Positions 9,006 to 17,418 of a stretch of DNA of 64,000 bases are shown here, piece after piece. Below the pieces are notes generated by a model that was not told the DNA's origin, made no database searches, and was given only the letters and a program-made list of their open reading frames with translations. Source of the DNA: Endozoicomonas elysicola (lineage in GTDB: Bacteria; Pseudomonadota; Gammaproteobacteria; Pseudomonadales; Endozoicomonadaceae); assembly GCF_000710775.1 (NCBI RefSeq), contig NZ_JOJP01000001.1, positions 1,937,825-2,001,824 of the forward strand. Reading direction: 5' to 3'. A program made the translations under genes and the position numbers. Numbering within the stretch: the first letter of the stretch is position 1; the number at the start of each line of letters is the position of its first letter.

Positions 9006-9394
9006 TGAGTCGTCGTCCCTATGTGCGCCCCATGAAGCGCACCTGGTATATGGATCACCCTTATTACCGCAATTACATGATTCGGGAGTCTTCCTGTGTC
9101 GTTGACGGTCTTTATGCGCTGAACCTGTTCGCAGGACTGGTGCAACTGGTGCGAGGTGAAGCCGCCTGGAACAGCTGGCTGGCTTTACAGGCTAACCCGC
9201 TGATGATTCTGTTCAGTGTGGTGACTCTGGGCCTGACCATTTATCACGCCGTGACTTACTTTGAGATGACGCCACGGGTTCTGCCTCAGCAGATCCGTAA
9301 GATGGTCAAGGATCATGTGGTCAACAAGCTGATGTACGTCGGTTTGGCTGTATGTTCAGCGGTTATCCTGGCAGCTTCTGTGTTTGGACTTTAA
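9005..9394 (+). CDS. frdC: Fumarate reductase membrane anchor subunit C
   Basis: A 129-residue membrane protein with three hydrophobic segments and the FrdC-type start RRPYVRPMKRTWYMDHPYY. With FrdD it anchors FrdAB and forms the quinone sites. The length matches E. coli FrdC (131). The ATG at 9005 has GGAG eight bases upstream and overlaps the frdB stop, which implies coupled translation. Confidence 0.95.
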   Translation: MSRRPYVRPMKRTWYMDHPYYRNYMIRESSCVVDGLYALNLFAGLVQLVRGEAAWNSWLALQANPLMILFSVVTLGLTIYHAVTYFEMTPRVLPQQIRKMVKDHVVNKLMYVGLAVCSAVILAASVFGL

Positions 9395-9406
9395 GGGAGA
9401 GGGAAG

Positions 9407-9760
9407 ATGAGTAATAAGCGTCATATTGAACCTCTGTTATGGAGTCTGTTTGGTGCGGGTGGTACCACCATCGCCTTTTTCTTTCCGGCCATTATTTTTG
9501 TGGTTGGATTGGGTGTGCCTCTGGATATTATTCCGGCGGAAGCGCTTTCCTATGAACGGATGTCCGCATTCTTTCTGGAAAGCTGGATTGGCAAGCTGGC
9601 TCTGATGGTGGCACTGGTGCCTTCTTACTGGGCCTGTATTCACCGTATCTATCATGGTTCACATGATTTGGGCTTTCATCCGGGAGTGGGTGTTAAGGTC
9701 GCTTGCTATGGTGGGACTCTGATTCTCAGCCTGGCAACGATTACTCTGCTGTTGGTCTAA
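9407..9760 (+). CDS. frdD: Fumarate reductase membrane anchor subunit D
   Basis: A 117-residue three-helix membrane protein of FrdD length (E. coli 119), with the typical RHIEPLLWSLFGAGG start and the conserved CIHRIYHGSHDLG segment. It completes the quinol-binding anchor with FrdC. Strong AGGGAGAGGGA precedes the ATG, 12 bp after frdC. It is the last gene of the operon, followed within 12 bp by a terminator. Confidence 0.95.
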   Translation: MSNKRHIEPLLWSLFGAGGTTIAFFFPAIIFVVGLGVPLDIIPAEALSYERMSAFFLESWIGKLALMVALVPSYWACIHRIYHGSHDLGFHPGVGVKVACYGGTLILSLATITLLLV

Positions 9761-9771
9761 TCCGATAGAAT

Positions 9772-9798
9772 AACAAGGGGCTGAATAAGCCCCTTGTT
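9772..9798 (+). terminator. Rho-independent-type terminator after frdABCD
   Basis: A perfect 11-bp stem, AACAAGGGGCT pairing with AGCCCCTTGTT, with a 5-base loop (GAATA) starts 12 bp after the frdD stop. The U tract is short because a MITE-like element begins at once. Confidence 0.85.
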
Positions 9799-9959
9799 AT
9801 ACCAATCGAACTTTCTAACTACGCTATTGCGCTGGAGATATGAACACCAGACCATCGTTAGAATTCCTCACAATAGCCCTGCTATTATTCGTCATTCTGC
9901 CTTGTTCTGACGTCCATATCTCCATGCTCATTACGGTAGTTAGAAAGCACGATTGGTAT
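9799..9959. mobile_element. MITE-like inverted-repeat element, about 161 bp
   Basis: The outer ends ATACCAATCG (9799) and CGATTGGTAT (to 9959) are perfect inverted repeats. The similarity continues inward for about 55 bp (ACTTTCTAACTAC and GGAGATATG recur on the opposite strand). There is no coding capacity. It shares its length and an internal CATTsTGCCTTG core with the element at 20296-20453. TTA flanks both sides if the ends are set at TACCAATCG, which could be a short target duplication. Probably a non-autonomous transposon-derived element; it could also fold as RNA. Confidence 0.7.
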
Positions 9960-9972
9960 TATTTGGTTTGAG

Positions 9973-10296
9973 TTAAGATGAACTTTCAGGCGATTTAATT
10001 CTTTCCTGAAGGTATTTTTGTTCAATTCTTCTCTGATTTCTGGAACAGTTAACTTCCTGCTCAAGTGTGGAATTAGTTTTTTTTATGTGTTCTTCCTGCT
10101 CGTAGATCAATGCTGCAATCTGGTTGTGGATATTTTGAGTGATCTTGTCGACCAGCTGATTACGATTAATTTTGGTCAGAGAGTGCTTCTGAATAAATGT
10201 ATCCACAGCTACTCTGGACATGACGCCAAGAAGACTGTCATGTTCGTCTGCTTGTTGAATTATTAAACTGAGACTATCAATCTTCCCAAGGTTCAT
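9973..10296 (-). CDS. Hypothetical protein, second gene of a coupled pair
   Basis: A 107-residue soluble, charged and mostly helical protein with no motif I recognise. The centre (about 40-75) is a likely coiled coil (IHNQIAALIYEQEEHIKKTN). Its ATG overlaps the stop of the upstream gene in a TAATG junction, so both are translated together. A role in regulation or as a T3SS accessory is possible but nothing in the sequence proves it. Confidence 0.6.
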   Translation of the reverse strand: MNLGKIDSLSLIIQQADEHDSLLGVMSRVAVDTFIQKHSLTKINRNQLVDKITQNIHNQIAALIYEQEEHIKKTNSTLEQEVNCSRNQRRIEQKYLQERIKSPESSS

Positions 10297-10715
10297 TACA
10301 GTAGTTCCTTCGTGAGTTCCGGTAGTTTTTCCAGTACATAGAGCTTAACGAAGTGGTTACCAATAGTATGTTGAGCATCTTCAGGTAGATCAATGCTGTG
10401 CTTTTCTAGTAAGGATAGGGTTTGGTCCAGTTTTACAAGACTATCGCAATGCTGCTGAATTGCTGAAGAGAGTCCTGACCATTCACTCCTTTCAGCAAGT
10501 TGTACAATAATATCCAGATTATGAGGGGTAACTTGTCGATTGCTTAGCCTCTGGCCTTCAGTGCTTTTTGCTGATTTGTGATGGTATACCCGTGAATCAG
10601 CAAATTGAGCCTCTTTGGTCCTGAACTTACCTTTTGCTTTAGCCTTTATGCCAGACTCTTCTGACAGAGAAGTCTGGGTAGGCTGAATGGTTGTCCGGGA
10701 TATGTCTTTTGCCAT
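10296..10715 (-). CDS. Hypothetical protein, first gene of a coupled pair
   Basis: About 139 residues from the ATG at 10715, which has AGG nine bases upstream; an in-frame ATG at 10754 would add 13 residues with weaker ribosome-binding support. The N-terminal 60 residues are polar, basic and low in hydrophobics, as in disordered or secreted N-termini. The C-terminal 80 residues look helical and end LYVLEKLPELTKELL. No known family recognised. It is coupled to the downstream 107-residue gene. Confidence 0.6.
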   Translation of the reverse strand: MAKDISRTTIQPTQTSLSEESGIKAKAKGKFRTKEAQFADSRVYHHKSAKSTEGQRLSNRQVTPHNLDIIVQLAERSEWSGLSSAIQQHCDSLVKLDQTLSLLEKHSIDLPEDAQHTIGNHFVKLYVLEKLPELTKELL

Positions 10716-10874
10716 GGTACGTACCTGTCCGTGGTAACGTTGTAATACAGCCATTTTGCCATAAAGTAAGGTGGCTGCTTATCTTGTGTTGAACGGATGT
10801 CGTTATAAGGTTAAATATCGGCCATTTTGTTGTAAGTTCTATAAAGAATCTTTTTCTATACCACTGGAGGTCAT

Positions 10875-11570
10875 ATGCAGAAGGTAGTTGTGGTGACTGG
10901 TGTGAGCCGAGGACTTGGACTTGAGCTTTGTCGCCAATACCTTTCAGAGGGGGCTAAAGTGTATGGTTGCTGCCGGTTTCCGGAGCAGTCACAGCAACTT
11001 CTGGAGCTAAAACGCAATGCGGGCTACCAGTTTGAGTTGGTGCCTCTTGATATTACCCAGCCCGGAATGATTCATAATCTGCAATATGTCATTGAAGAGC
11101 CTATTGATATCCTGGTCAATAATGCCGGTATTTACGGTCCCTCCGGGCTATCTTATGATGAAGTGACTGTTGATCCCTGGATGGAGGTGCTTCGGGTGAA
11201 TACTGTTGCGCCCATGATGGTTACTCAGGCTTTGGTTGAGAAAGTGGCTGAGAGCCATGATAAGAAAATTATCATGATGTCCAGTAAAATGGGGAGTGTG
11301 GGTGATAATCAGAAAGGAGGCAGTTATATCTACCGTTCTGCTAAAGCAGCACTGAATGCAGTGGGTAAAAGTCTGGCCATTGATCTTGCCGGGAAGGGGG
11401 TCAGCGTAGGTATTTTGCACCCGGGCTGGGTACAAACAGATATGGGTGGAGCTAATGCCCTGATAGATACTGAGACCTCGATCCGGGGTATTCGAAAAGT
11501 CATTGAGCAACTTTCTTTGAAAAACAGCGGCCAGTTTATCAATTATGATGGTTCAGTGATTCCCTGGTGA
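10875..11570 (+). CDS. Short-chain dehydrogenase/reductase (SDR)
   Basis: A 231-residue classical SDR. The cofactor motif TGVSRGLG is at residues 8-15, NNAG at about 87-90, a catalytic Ser in MMSSKMGS and the YxxxK pair in YRSAKAA. The C-terminal PGWVQTDMGG is usual in C-factor-like SDRs. It should act on a small carbonyl or alcohol with NAD(P)H, substrate unknown. A GGAGG five bases before the ATG sets the start. The membrane-protein gene follows after 24 bp and may be co-transcribed. Confidence 0.88.
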   Translation: MQKVVVVTGVSRGLGLELCRQYLSEGAKVYGCCRFPEQSQQLLELKRNAGYQFELVPLDITQPGMIHNLQYVIEEPIDILVNNAGIYGPSGLSYDEVTVDPWMEVLRVNTVAPMMVTQALVEKVAESHDKKIIMMSSKMGSVGDNQKGGSYIYRSAKAALNAVGKSLAIDLAGKGVSVGILHPGWVQTDMGGANALIDTETSIRGIRKVIEQLSLKNSGQFINYDGSVIPW

Positions 11571-11594
11571 ATTAACTAATCTGGTGAAATTTGA

Positions 11595-12254
11595 ATGGCA
11601 TCTATTGTTCAATCGTTACGCTTTTTTTCTTGTTATGGTTTGAGTTTGACAGCCTTGTTCCTGTTGGCAGCGGTTCCGTCTGAAATTATTGGCTTCTACC
11701 TTCATCAGTCTTTTGCAACCACTGGAGAGCTGAGCGGTGGGTTTGTTGACCTGCTTACCTCCGTATTGATCGAGCCTCTTGCCACAGGGGCGGCTATTTT
11801 CTTTATTGAGAGTCGTGATCAGGGAGGGAAGTTAAGTATTTACGACAGTTTAATGAAATCAACAGGCATCTATTTTCCGTTGGCTACCAGTTATCTGTTA
11901 GTGTTTGTGATGGTTACGCTTGGGTTGAGTCTCTATCTGATACCAGGTTTTTATCTGTTGTATAAACTGATGTTTGTGGAATATCGGGTTGCCCTGAAAA
12001 AAGAACAACCAATGGAAGCTATCAGAGCCAGCTTTAACCAGACGAAGGGGAGGTGGTCTTTGTTGTTTCTACCCTTTGTAGTTCTGCTGATCATTCTGCT
12101 GTCTTCTCAAACCCTGATTGGTTATTTATTGACGAGCCAGGGGGATGATATGCTGTTGCAGGTATTTGGTGGTGTTTTTGAGTCTCCCTTTATGGCATTT
12201 GCTGTTGTAGTTGGATATCGACTATTCAGTCTAACCAGTGAACCGCTCTCATAA
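11595..12254 (+). CDS. Integral membrane protein, YciC/UPF0259-like
   Basis: A 219-residue protein with five or six hydrophobic segments. The stretch LYLIPGFYLLYKLMFVEYRV, followed by AIRASFNQTKGRW, resembles the conserved core of YciC-type (UPF0259/DUF975-related) membrane proteins of unknown function. The family call is tentative. The 3' end overlaps that of the convergent Hpt gene by 6 bp. Confidence 0.6.
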   Translation: MASIVQSLRFFSCYGLSLTALFLLAAVPSEIIGFYLHQSFATTGELSGGFVDLLTSVLIEPLATGAAIFFIESRDQGGKLSIYDSLMKSTGIYFPLATSYLLVFVMVTLGLSLYLIPGFYLLYKLMFVEYRVALKKEQPMEAIRASFNQTKGRWSLLFLPFVVLLIILLSSQTLIGYLLTSQGDDMLLQVFGGVFESPFMAFAVVVGYRLFSLTSEPLS

Positions 12255-12572
12255 ATTGGGGTAGTGGGCTTCAATACTTTTGAAGCTATCATGCAGCTTA
12301 AGAAACAGAGGTTCATAACGCTCAGACTCAATCTGCTGTCCAGAATACTCCAGGTCTCCTGCAAGTGAGGCTAATTGATCCGCTCCGACAATAGCGGCTC
12401 CCCCTTTAATACGATGGGCAAAACTGACAATAAGCGCATTTTGGTGGTTATTGACCGCTGTTTTTAAATTCAGGATATCTTCCCGGGTACTCTGGAAAAA
12501 GGTTGATAACAGTTCTTCCAGTAGTGTCTCGTCACCATCAACAACTTGATTTAAATTTTCCAGATTTAACAT
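12249..12572 (-). CDS. Histidine phosphotransfer (Hpt) domain protein
   Basis: A 107-residue single-domain Hpt protein. The phosphorylated histidine lies in AHRIKGGAAIVGA (about residue 53), followed by the usual second helix LASLAGDLEYSGQ. It would carry phosphate between a hybrid histidine kinase and a response regulator, neither encoded nearby. It lies 61 bp downstream of the DUF1631-type gene on the same strand, so the two may form an operon. Confidence 0.85.
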   Translation of the reverse strand: MLNLENLNQVVDGDETLLEELLSTFFQSTREDILNLKTAVNNHQNALIVSFAHRIKGGAAIVGADQLASLAGDLEYSGQQIESERYEPLFLKLHDSFKSIEAHYPNL

Positions 12573-12633
12573 AAAGCCTTCCGTACAGATGTTTAATAAG
12601 ATAGTTAGTCGCCATTAAAACTGAGGGCTTTAA

Positions 12634-14607
12634 TCAATGCTTTTTGAATCGCTCCATGACAGCTTGAATGGCACGATCAAAAATGGGGTTCTCTTCCATG
12701 ATCCGGACTGAACCATTCTCAATTCCTTTCCTGAGGTCACTTCCGGATCGCTCCGCGACCCGCATTCCTGAGCGGTTTACAAAAATGTAGCGATGCCGGT
12801 CCTTACTGAGCCGGGCGAGCTTGCAGCGGAGGCGGTGAGAATCACCCTCGCCAATGAATTCAACCCATTGACCCGGATGCAATTCGTCAATAATGATGGG
12901 TTCAAGTGTGGAGTGGTAATCTTGTTGCTCACCAGTTATTTCATTTGATTTGCCCACGGTCAGTTCGAGTTCCAGGCGATCTTTATCCATCTCTGTGTTG
13001 ACTTCTGAAAGTGATATTTCCTGTGGACTTATACCTGGTTTAACAGAGGAGAGAATGATCTCTTCTTCGAGTTCAGTTTCTCCTTCCGGCATTATTTCAG
13101 CCTGGAAATCAATGGTATTCTCTTGATCTTGATCTTGATCTTGATCTTGATTCAGGTTTTCTAATGGCTGTTCATTACTTTCAATTGGGTGGTTTTGGTT
13201 TTTCGAATCATCATGCTCAGGTTGCAGGATAATATTCAGGTTGTATTGGAACCCATCCAGGCAATCCTGGAATATATCCGGGTTTTCACTGTGATCAGAG
13301 ACGATTGTTCGAACAGTGTGTTCAATCAGCATCAGCACATGGCTACTTAGTTTTGGGTCTTTGCAATACTGCATCCCAGCAGAGGTTAAGGTGTTTAACA
13401 AGAGGCGTGCGGGATGTTCCTGATCAGTTAAAAATGCATCATCCAGAATGGCTTGCTTTAAGATCGGAATCTGTAAAAGAGCTATCGTTTTTTTGATTTC
13501 ATCAGGAAGGTTATGATCTTCCAGTATGTACTCAAATAACCAGCCAATCATATTGATCAGATCTTCGTGGTGACGTGAAAGCTTTGAGCTCACGCCCTGT
13601 ATTTCCATAGCACCAATAACGGAGTTGTGAAGGTTTCTTATTGAAATCTGTTGCTCAAGAATCTCCAGCTGAAGTGTGCTGAGGACATTGGCCAGATCAA
13701 TGGCCCTCACCCTGTTGGCCTTGGCCTCTGGGATGAGTTCATCTTCTGCCAGCATGTCTTCTAATCGGGATACCAACTTGTCAGCAAAGGCATCCAGAAA
13801 CTGTGGGCTCTCCATTTCAGGATAGGGATCTTGATGTACGGCTGGCTGTCTTGATTTGTAGGATTGGGGAATAGACACAAGTTTTTGATCAGTGCTTGAA
13901 CTGCTGTTTCTCTCCAATATTTCCGGTGGAGATAGCTGCTTGGGTTTCAGCCCTTTATCAATGAGTAGTTGATCGACTTTTAGCCAAAGCTCATCAGCTG
14001 GTTTTTTCAAGTGACAGGCAAACCAGACGAATAGCTGTTGCTCAATATCATGATCTGGGTGCAGGCTTTCAATAGCGGAAGAGAAGCTTTCACATATCCG
14101 CTCCGGCATGGCCGGATAAGTGCCTTCATGCAGAGGGTACTTAGACTCAAGACAGAGTTTGATTCGGCAAATGCGCTCTGAGTTATTACTGCTCTCAAAA
14201 TGTTTGGTTGCAGAAAACCAGAGAAGTTTATGGTCAAGCTCGGCATTGTCCAGTAGCTCCAGCGTCAATGCACCCTCGTTTTGCTTTGAATGTTCATTCT
14301 CAATATTGGTCAAATTATTGATAAAGCACTTTTTGATGGATGATTCGGATTTCTTTAGACGGTTCTTGATATCTACCCAGCGCATTATGTCCTGATCATT
14401 GTTGATTTCTTCCAGGTGTGCTTCCAGTTGAGAAGACAAAGCAGGGATCAGTTTTTCGGCCTCAGGATAAATGATCGCTTGAACCAGTTGATTTAACTCA
14501 GAAAAAAGAGAGCATTGCGGAGGTTTGTCATCACCACTTCGGCTTAGAGGTATAATGTTGGAAGACTGAGCTGACATGCTGGCCACATCCCTGTACTGCA
14601 CTGACAT
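12634..14607 (-). CDS. DUF1631-family protein with C-terminal PilZ-like domain
   Basis: A soluble protein of about 657 residues with the features of DUF1631 proteins of Pseudomonas and relatives: a long helical N-terminal region, a central conserved region about MLAEDELIPEAKANRVRAIDLANVLSTL, an acidic linker, and a C-terminal beta domain (HPGQWVEFIGEGDSHRLRCKL, then RYIFVNRSGMRVAERS) that looks like a PilZ-type barrel. The classic PilZ RxxxR and D/NxSxxG ligand motifs are not clear, so c-di-GMP binding is unproven. The linker holds repeated Asp-Gln. Start choice is uncertain (14607 or 14577). Confidence 0.75.
   Translation of the reverse strand: MSVQYRDVASMSAQSSNIIPLSRSGDDKPPQCSLFSELNQLVQAIIYPEAEKLIPALSSQLEAHLEEINNDQDIMRWVDIKNRLKKSESSIKKCFINNLTNIENEHSKQNEGALTLELLDNAELDHKLLWFSATKHFESSNNSERICRIKLCLESKYPLHEGTYPAMPERICESFSSAIESLHPDHDIEQQLFVWFACHLKKPADELWLKVDQLLIDKGLKPKQLSPPEILERNSSSSTDQKLVSIPQSYKSRQPAVHQDPYPEMESPQFLDAFADKLVSRLEDMLAEDELIPEAKANRVRAIDLANVLSTLQLEILEQQISIRNLHNSVIGAMEIQGVSSKLSRHHEDLINMIGWLFEYILEDHNLPDEIKKTIALLQIPILKQAILDDAFLTDQEHPARLLLNTLTSAGMQYCKDPKLSSHVLMLIEHTVRTIVSDHSENPDIFQDCLDGFQYNLNIILQPEHDDSKNQNHPIESNEQPLENLNQDQDQDQDQENTIDFQAEIMPEGETELEEEIILSSVKPGISPQEISLSEVNTEMDKDRLELELTVGKSNEITGEQQDYHSTLEPIIIDELHPGQWVEFIGEGDSHRLRCKLARLSKDRHRYIFVNRSGMRVAERSGSDLRKGIENGSVRIMEENPIFDRAIQAVMERFKKH
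13122..13151 (-). repeat. Hexanucleotide repeat (CTTGAT)5 in the DUF1631 gene
   Basis: Five perfect 6-bp units encode alternating Asp-Gln in the acidic linker. The unit is in frame, so slippage would only change linker length. Confidence 0.95.
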
Positions 14608-14746
14608 CACCTGCGGGATAAGTACCCACAGAGACCATTCACATCATTTAATTATAATTATATTGAAAGCTCTTAATTAGAATAAGAAGCAATAAAAAAG
14701 GAGAGGAGTCTGCCATTTGTCAAATAAATGACAACAAGCCAGAATG

Positions 14747-15031
14747 TTATCCCTCTCTGAGTTCTTTAGCTATTTCTTTAGCCTTTTCAAGTGCTTTATT
14801 GAAGCCATTTTTAAACAGATTTTCACGAATCTGCTTCTGGAGCTCTTCCGGTGTAATTTCACCATTTTCTGCAGTGCTTTCTGCAAGCTTGTTTTCTTCC
14901 TTGTTTTGCACAAGATCAGAAAATGCCTGAGATTGCATCGGATCAATACGGTCTACAGGTTTGACGTTGCCAACCTGTCCAGAGTTATCAGAGGGTAAGT
15001 TTTCTACATTCTTGTTAGTAATGAATGACAT
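14747..15031 (-). CDS. Small hypothetical protein with charged C-terminal helix
   Basis: A 94-residue protein from the ATG at 15031, chosen because GGAGAG lies about 9 bases upstream; an in-frame ATG at 15058 lacks such a site. The N-terminal half is polar and probably disordered (NLPSDNSGQVGNVKPVDR). The C-terminal half is a lysine/glutamate-rich helix. No family recognised. It ends 140 bp upstream of the DUF1631-type gene. A 6-bp inverted repeat (TTGTCA/TGACAA, 14717-14734) lies in the gap. Confidence 0.55.
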   Translation of the reverse strand: MSFITNKNVENLPSDNSGQVGNVKPVDRIDPMQSQAFSDLVQNKEENKLAESTAENGEITPEELQKQIRENLFKNGFNKALEKAKEIAKELREG

Positions 15032-15292
15032 ACTCAGGCTCTCCATTGCCCAGTTCAAGCTGGCTTCTTTTGTATTATGTCAATGTCGCTTTATCGGGCG
15101 GCATTGTTCGCTAATGCTTTCAATCCTTCTAATGATCAGTCTAGATTATGAATAGAGATTATAAAAAGATAGATGCTCTTGTTTTTGCTTGATGATCGTT
15201 ATTTGGTTCAACGAGCTGACAGCTGGTCTGCTGATCATAAAGCCACCTGCCATACCGCCGACAACTGAATCTAGTACAGCCGGGAGATAACT

Positions 15293-15598
15293 ATGAGCGG
15301 TGAGCATTTTACGTTAACGATCAGCCAAAGCACATCTGACGCCGGCGATTTTGCCATACATATGAAAGAACCAGATAAACCTGAGCAGCTATTAGTACAT
15401 TTAAGGTTTATGCCTTTAGCCATGTTTGATGAAACGTATCTGGATGATTTGGTTGGAGTAATGGCCAGAAAACTGGCCAAGAGAATTATCGAGTGGCGTG
15501 TGGCACCCGATGATCCGGATGCCATGCAGGCCTGTCAGGATGAAGCCCGTGCTGTGGTGCAGGAAGCCCTTGAAAAAATGAAAAAACACCCTGAATAG
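15293..15598 (+). CDS. Small hypothetical acidic protein
   Basis: A 101-residue protein with GGGAG eight bases before its ATG. The N-terminal half reads like beta strands (HFTLTISQSTS, then LLVHLRFMPLAMFDE) and the C-terminal half like two helices. It has no signal peptide or membrane segment, and I do not recognise a family. Size and acidity would fit a chaperone-like protein but no motif supports this. A bulged hairpin overlaps its stop codon (about 15586-15611). Confidence 0.6.
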   Translation: MSGEHFTLTISQSTSDAGDFAIHMKEPDKPEQLLVHLRFMPLAMFDETYLDDLVGVMARKLAKRIIEWRVAPDDPDAMQACQDEARAVVQEALEKMKKHPE

Positions 15599-15710
15599 CC
15601 ATTTCAGGTGTTAATATCCAGATGGGAAAACCATTAATTTATACTGAAGAGCATGACTTGATCATGGAAGTCCTTCCTCGTTTAATCACTCCACCTGACT
15701 TCTTCAACCC

Positions 15711-15988
15711 TTAGGCTCTGTGACATAAGGTTCCTTTCCCAGTTCAAGCCAGAATGCTTCTGACCAGGCGCAAGAGCACAGGAATACTGGTGCCTTTCAA
15801 GTTCTTGCAACAACGGTAGAAGCATTCTGGCTTAGGCCGTTGTGTGGTTCGTAAAGCCGCTTTCCTGCTTCGTTGAACTGGTTTCAATGTAGAGCCACTA
15901 CACCTGCACCAGTTCGCCTTGTGGAATACAGCTTTACGAATCAGGCTATGCGCCCCGCTGGGTTTGGAATTTTGTCAACAGACTCTAA
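15711..15988. mobile_element. Non-coding element with terminal and nested inverted repeats, about 278 bp
   Basis: The left end TTAGGCTCTGTGACA and the right end (complement TTAGAGTCTGTTGACA) are near-perfect terminal inverted repeats. Inside lie a perfect 16-bp inverted repeat (AAGCCAGAATGCTTCT at 15746-15761 and its complement at 15818-15833) and a long imperfect hairpin from TTCGTAAAGC to GCTTTACGAA (about 15848-15941) with inner arms GAACTGGT/ACCAGTTC. No transposase is encoded. A partial second copy lies at 1806-1890. Likely an internally deleted IS or a MITE. Confidence 0.7.
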
Positions 15989-16101
15989 TATGAGAGCGTT
16001 CGATTAAGCATTGGCCATTAGGTCATGCGTTGAATTCCCTATAGGCGAACATACAGACAGCCGGTATGTTGTAGCGATTTTTTATTATGAAATGACTCTC
16101 T

Positions 16102-16992
16102 ATGGACATGACCCGCTTCGTGAATACTTTTGGCCGTTATCTTCGGCAGAAGTACGGGGAAAAAGTGCACAAAGTTTCGGTGAATGCATCATTTACCTGT
16201 CCAAACCGAGACGGCAGTAAAGGTATTGGTGGCTGTACATTTTGTAATAATGCCTCTTTCAGTCCAGGCAGTACGAAAGCCGGTGATATTTCTGAACAGA
16301 TCCGGCAGGCTCAGGAAAAGGTTGGGGCCCGTACCGGGGCCAAAAAATTCATTGCCTACTTTCAGTCCTACAGTAATACCTATGGTTCTCTTGAAGATCT
16401 CAAGCGCTATTATGATGAGGCGCTGGCCCAGCCAGGTGTGATAGGTCTTGCTGTTGGTACGCGCCCTGACTGTGTGCCGGATCCGGTTCTTAAACTGCTG
16501 TCAGGCTATCAGGATCAAGGTTATGAGGTTTGGTTGGAGCTGGGCCTTCAGTCAAGCTTTGATCACACCCTTGAACAGATCAACCGTGGGCATAGCTATA
16601 GCGATTATGAGGATGCAGTAATCAGGGCAAAAAAATATGGCCTTAAGCTGTGTACTCATCTGATTGTAGGGCTGCCTGGAGAAGATCCTGAGGACTCGCT
16701 GGTGAGCTTTGATCGTGTCATTGAGCTTGGGGTTGATGCCATTAAAATACACCCGCTCCACATTGTTAAAGGCACTCAAATGGCTCGACAGTGGCGTAAG
16801 GGAGAGGTTCGTGAGTTAACGATGGAATCCTATACGGATGTGCTGGCAAAAATGATTCTACGCTCACCAGAAGGATTATTGTTTCACAGGCTGACGGGGT
16901 CAGGTGAGCGACAGTATCTTCTTTCGCCAGAGTGGACAATGCATAAGTGGGATGTGCTGGGGGCTCTTTATAAAAAGCTTGAAACGAGTTGA
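16102..16992 (+). CDS. yhcC: Radical SAM protein, YhcC family (TIGR01212-type)
   Basis: A 296-residue protein close to E. coli YhcC in length and motifs. It has the N-terminal FGRYLRQKYGEKVHKVS, a radical SAM cysteine set around FTCPNRDGSKGIGGCTFC, and the conserved GLQSSFDHTLEQINRGH and THLIVGLPGE. The enzyme uses a [4Fe-4S] cluster and S-adenosylmethionine; its physiological substrate is not established. The start lacks a clear Shine-Dalgarno; ATGs at 16102 and 16108 are both possible. A 6-bp hairpin (GGCTGC/GCAGCC, 17030-17046) follows the stop. Confidence 0.9.
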   Translation: MDMTRFVNTFGRYLRQKYGEKVHKVSVNASFTCPNRDGSKGIGGCTFCNNASFSPGSTKAGDISEQIRQAQEKVGARTGAKKFIAYFQSYSNTYGSLEDLKRYYDEALAQPGVIGLAVGTRPDCVPDPVLKLLSGYQDQGYEVWLELGLQSSFDHTLEQINRGHSYSDYEDAVIRAKKYGLKLCTHLIVGLPGEDPEDSLVSFDRVIELGVDAIKIHPLHIVKGTQMARQWRKGEVRELTMESYTDVLAKMILRSPEGLLFHRLTGSGERQYLLSPEWTMHKWDVLGALYKKLETS

Positions 16993-17418
16993 AAATTGCT
17001 GGCTTATTTTATGTGAATCCTTACATAGAGGCTGCTATAGGCAGCCGTTAAAACTCTCATCCAATTATTTTTTATCCAGAATATTATTCTCAGTTGATCA
17101 AAGGATAATTCCTTCGCTGAGAAAATACAGATCCCAGTCTATTGAGTCTGGCTTCGATTTTTACTTAATACTGTATCCAGTAGCAATCTATTTCCACGGC
17201 ATGTTTTCATAAATGTCGATGTTGCTGCGTTCATTACCGCTAGCGAACTAATGACCTGCTGGCATAATGCTGGCATACCTCTTTAGATTCCGATTTTCAT
17301 ACTCGTTTTTTCTTTCTTGTTTACGAGCTCCACTATCATCCCTGAATAGCTCTCTAAGAAAGCTGAATTCAATACTGAGTAGAAAGAATAGAGCTATTTA
17401 TCTTTTTTGGGAGGCGGT
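16993..17418 (+). other. Intergenic region without a recognised gene
   Basis: A 426-bp AT-rich stretch between the YhcC gene and the Crp/Fnr-type regulator. Apart from the small hairpin at 17030-17046 I see nothing I can support. It should contain the promoter of the regulator gene. Confidence 0.6.

Noticed and set aside
10018-10266. Plus-strand hydrophobic open frame of 82 codons
   Set aside because: It is antisense to the 107-residue coupled gene; its apparent hydrophobicity comes from reading the opposite strand of a charged helix.
13122-13151. Phase-variable repeat in the DUF1631 gene
   Set aside because: The unit is 6 bp and in frame, so slippage would not switch the gene off.
14744-14998. 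Plus-strand open frame of 84 codons
   Set aside because: Antisense to the small charged protein gene, rich in Phe/Leu because of the lysine/glutamate-rich opposite strand.
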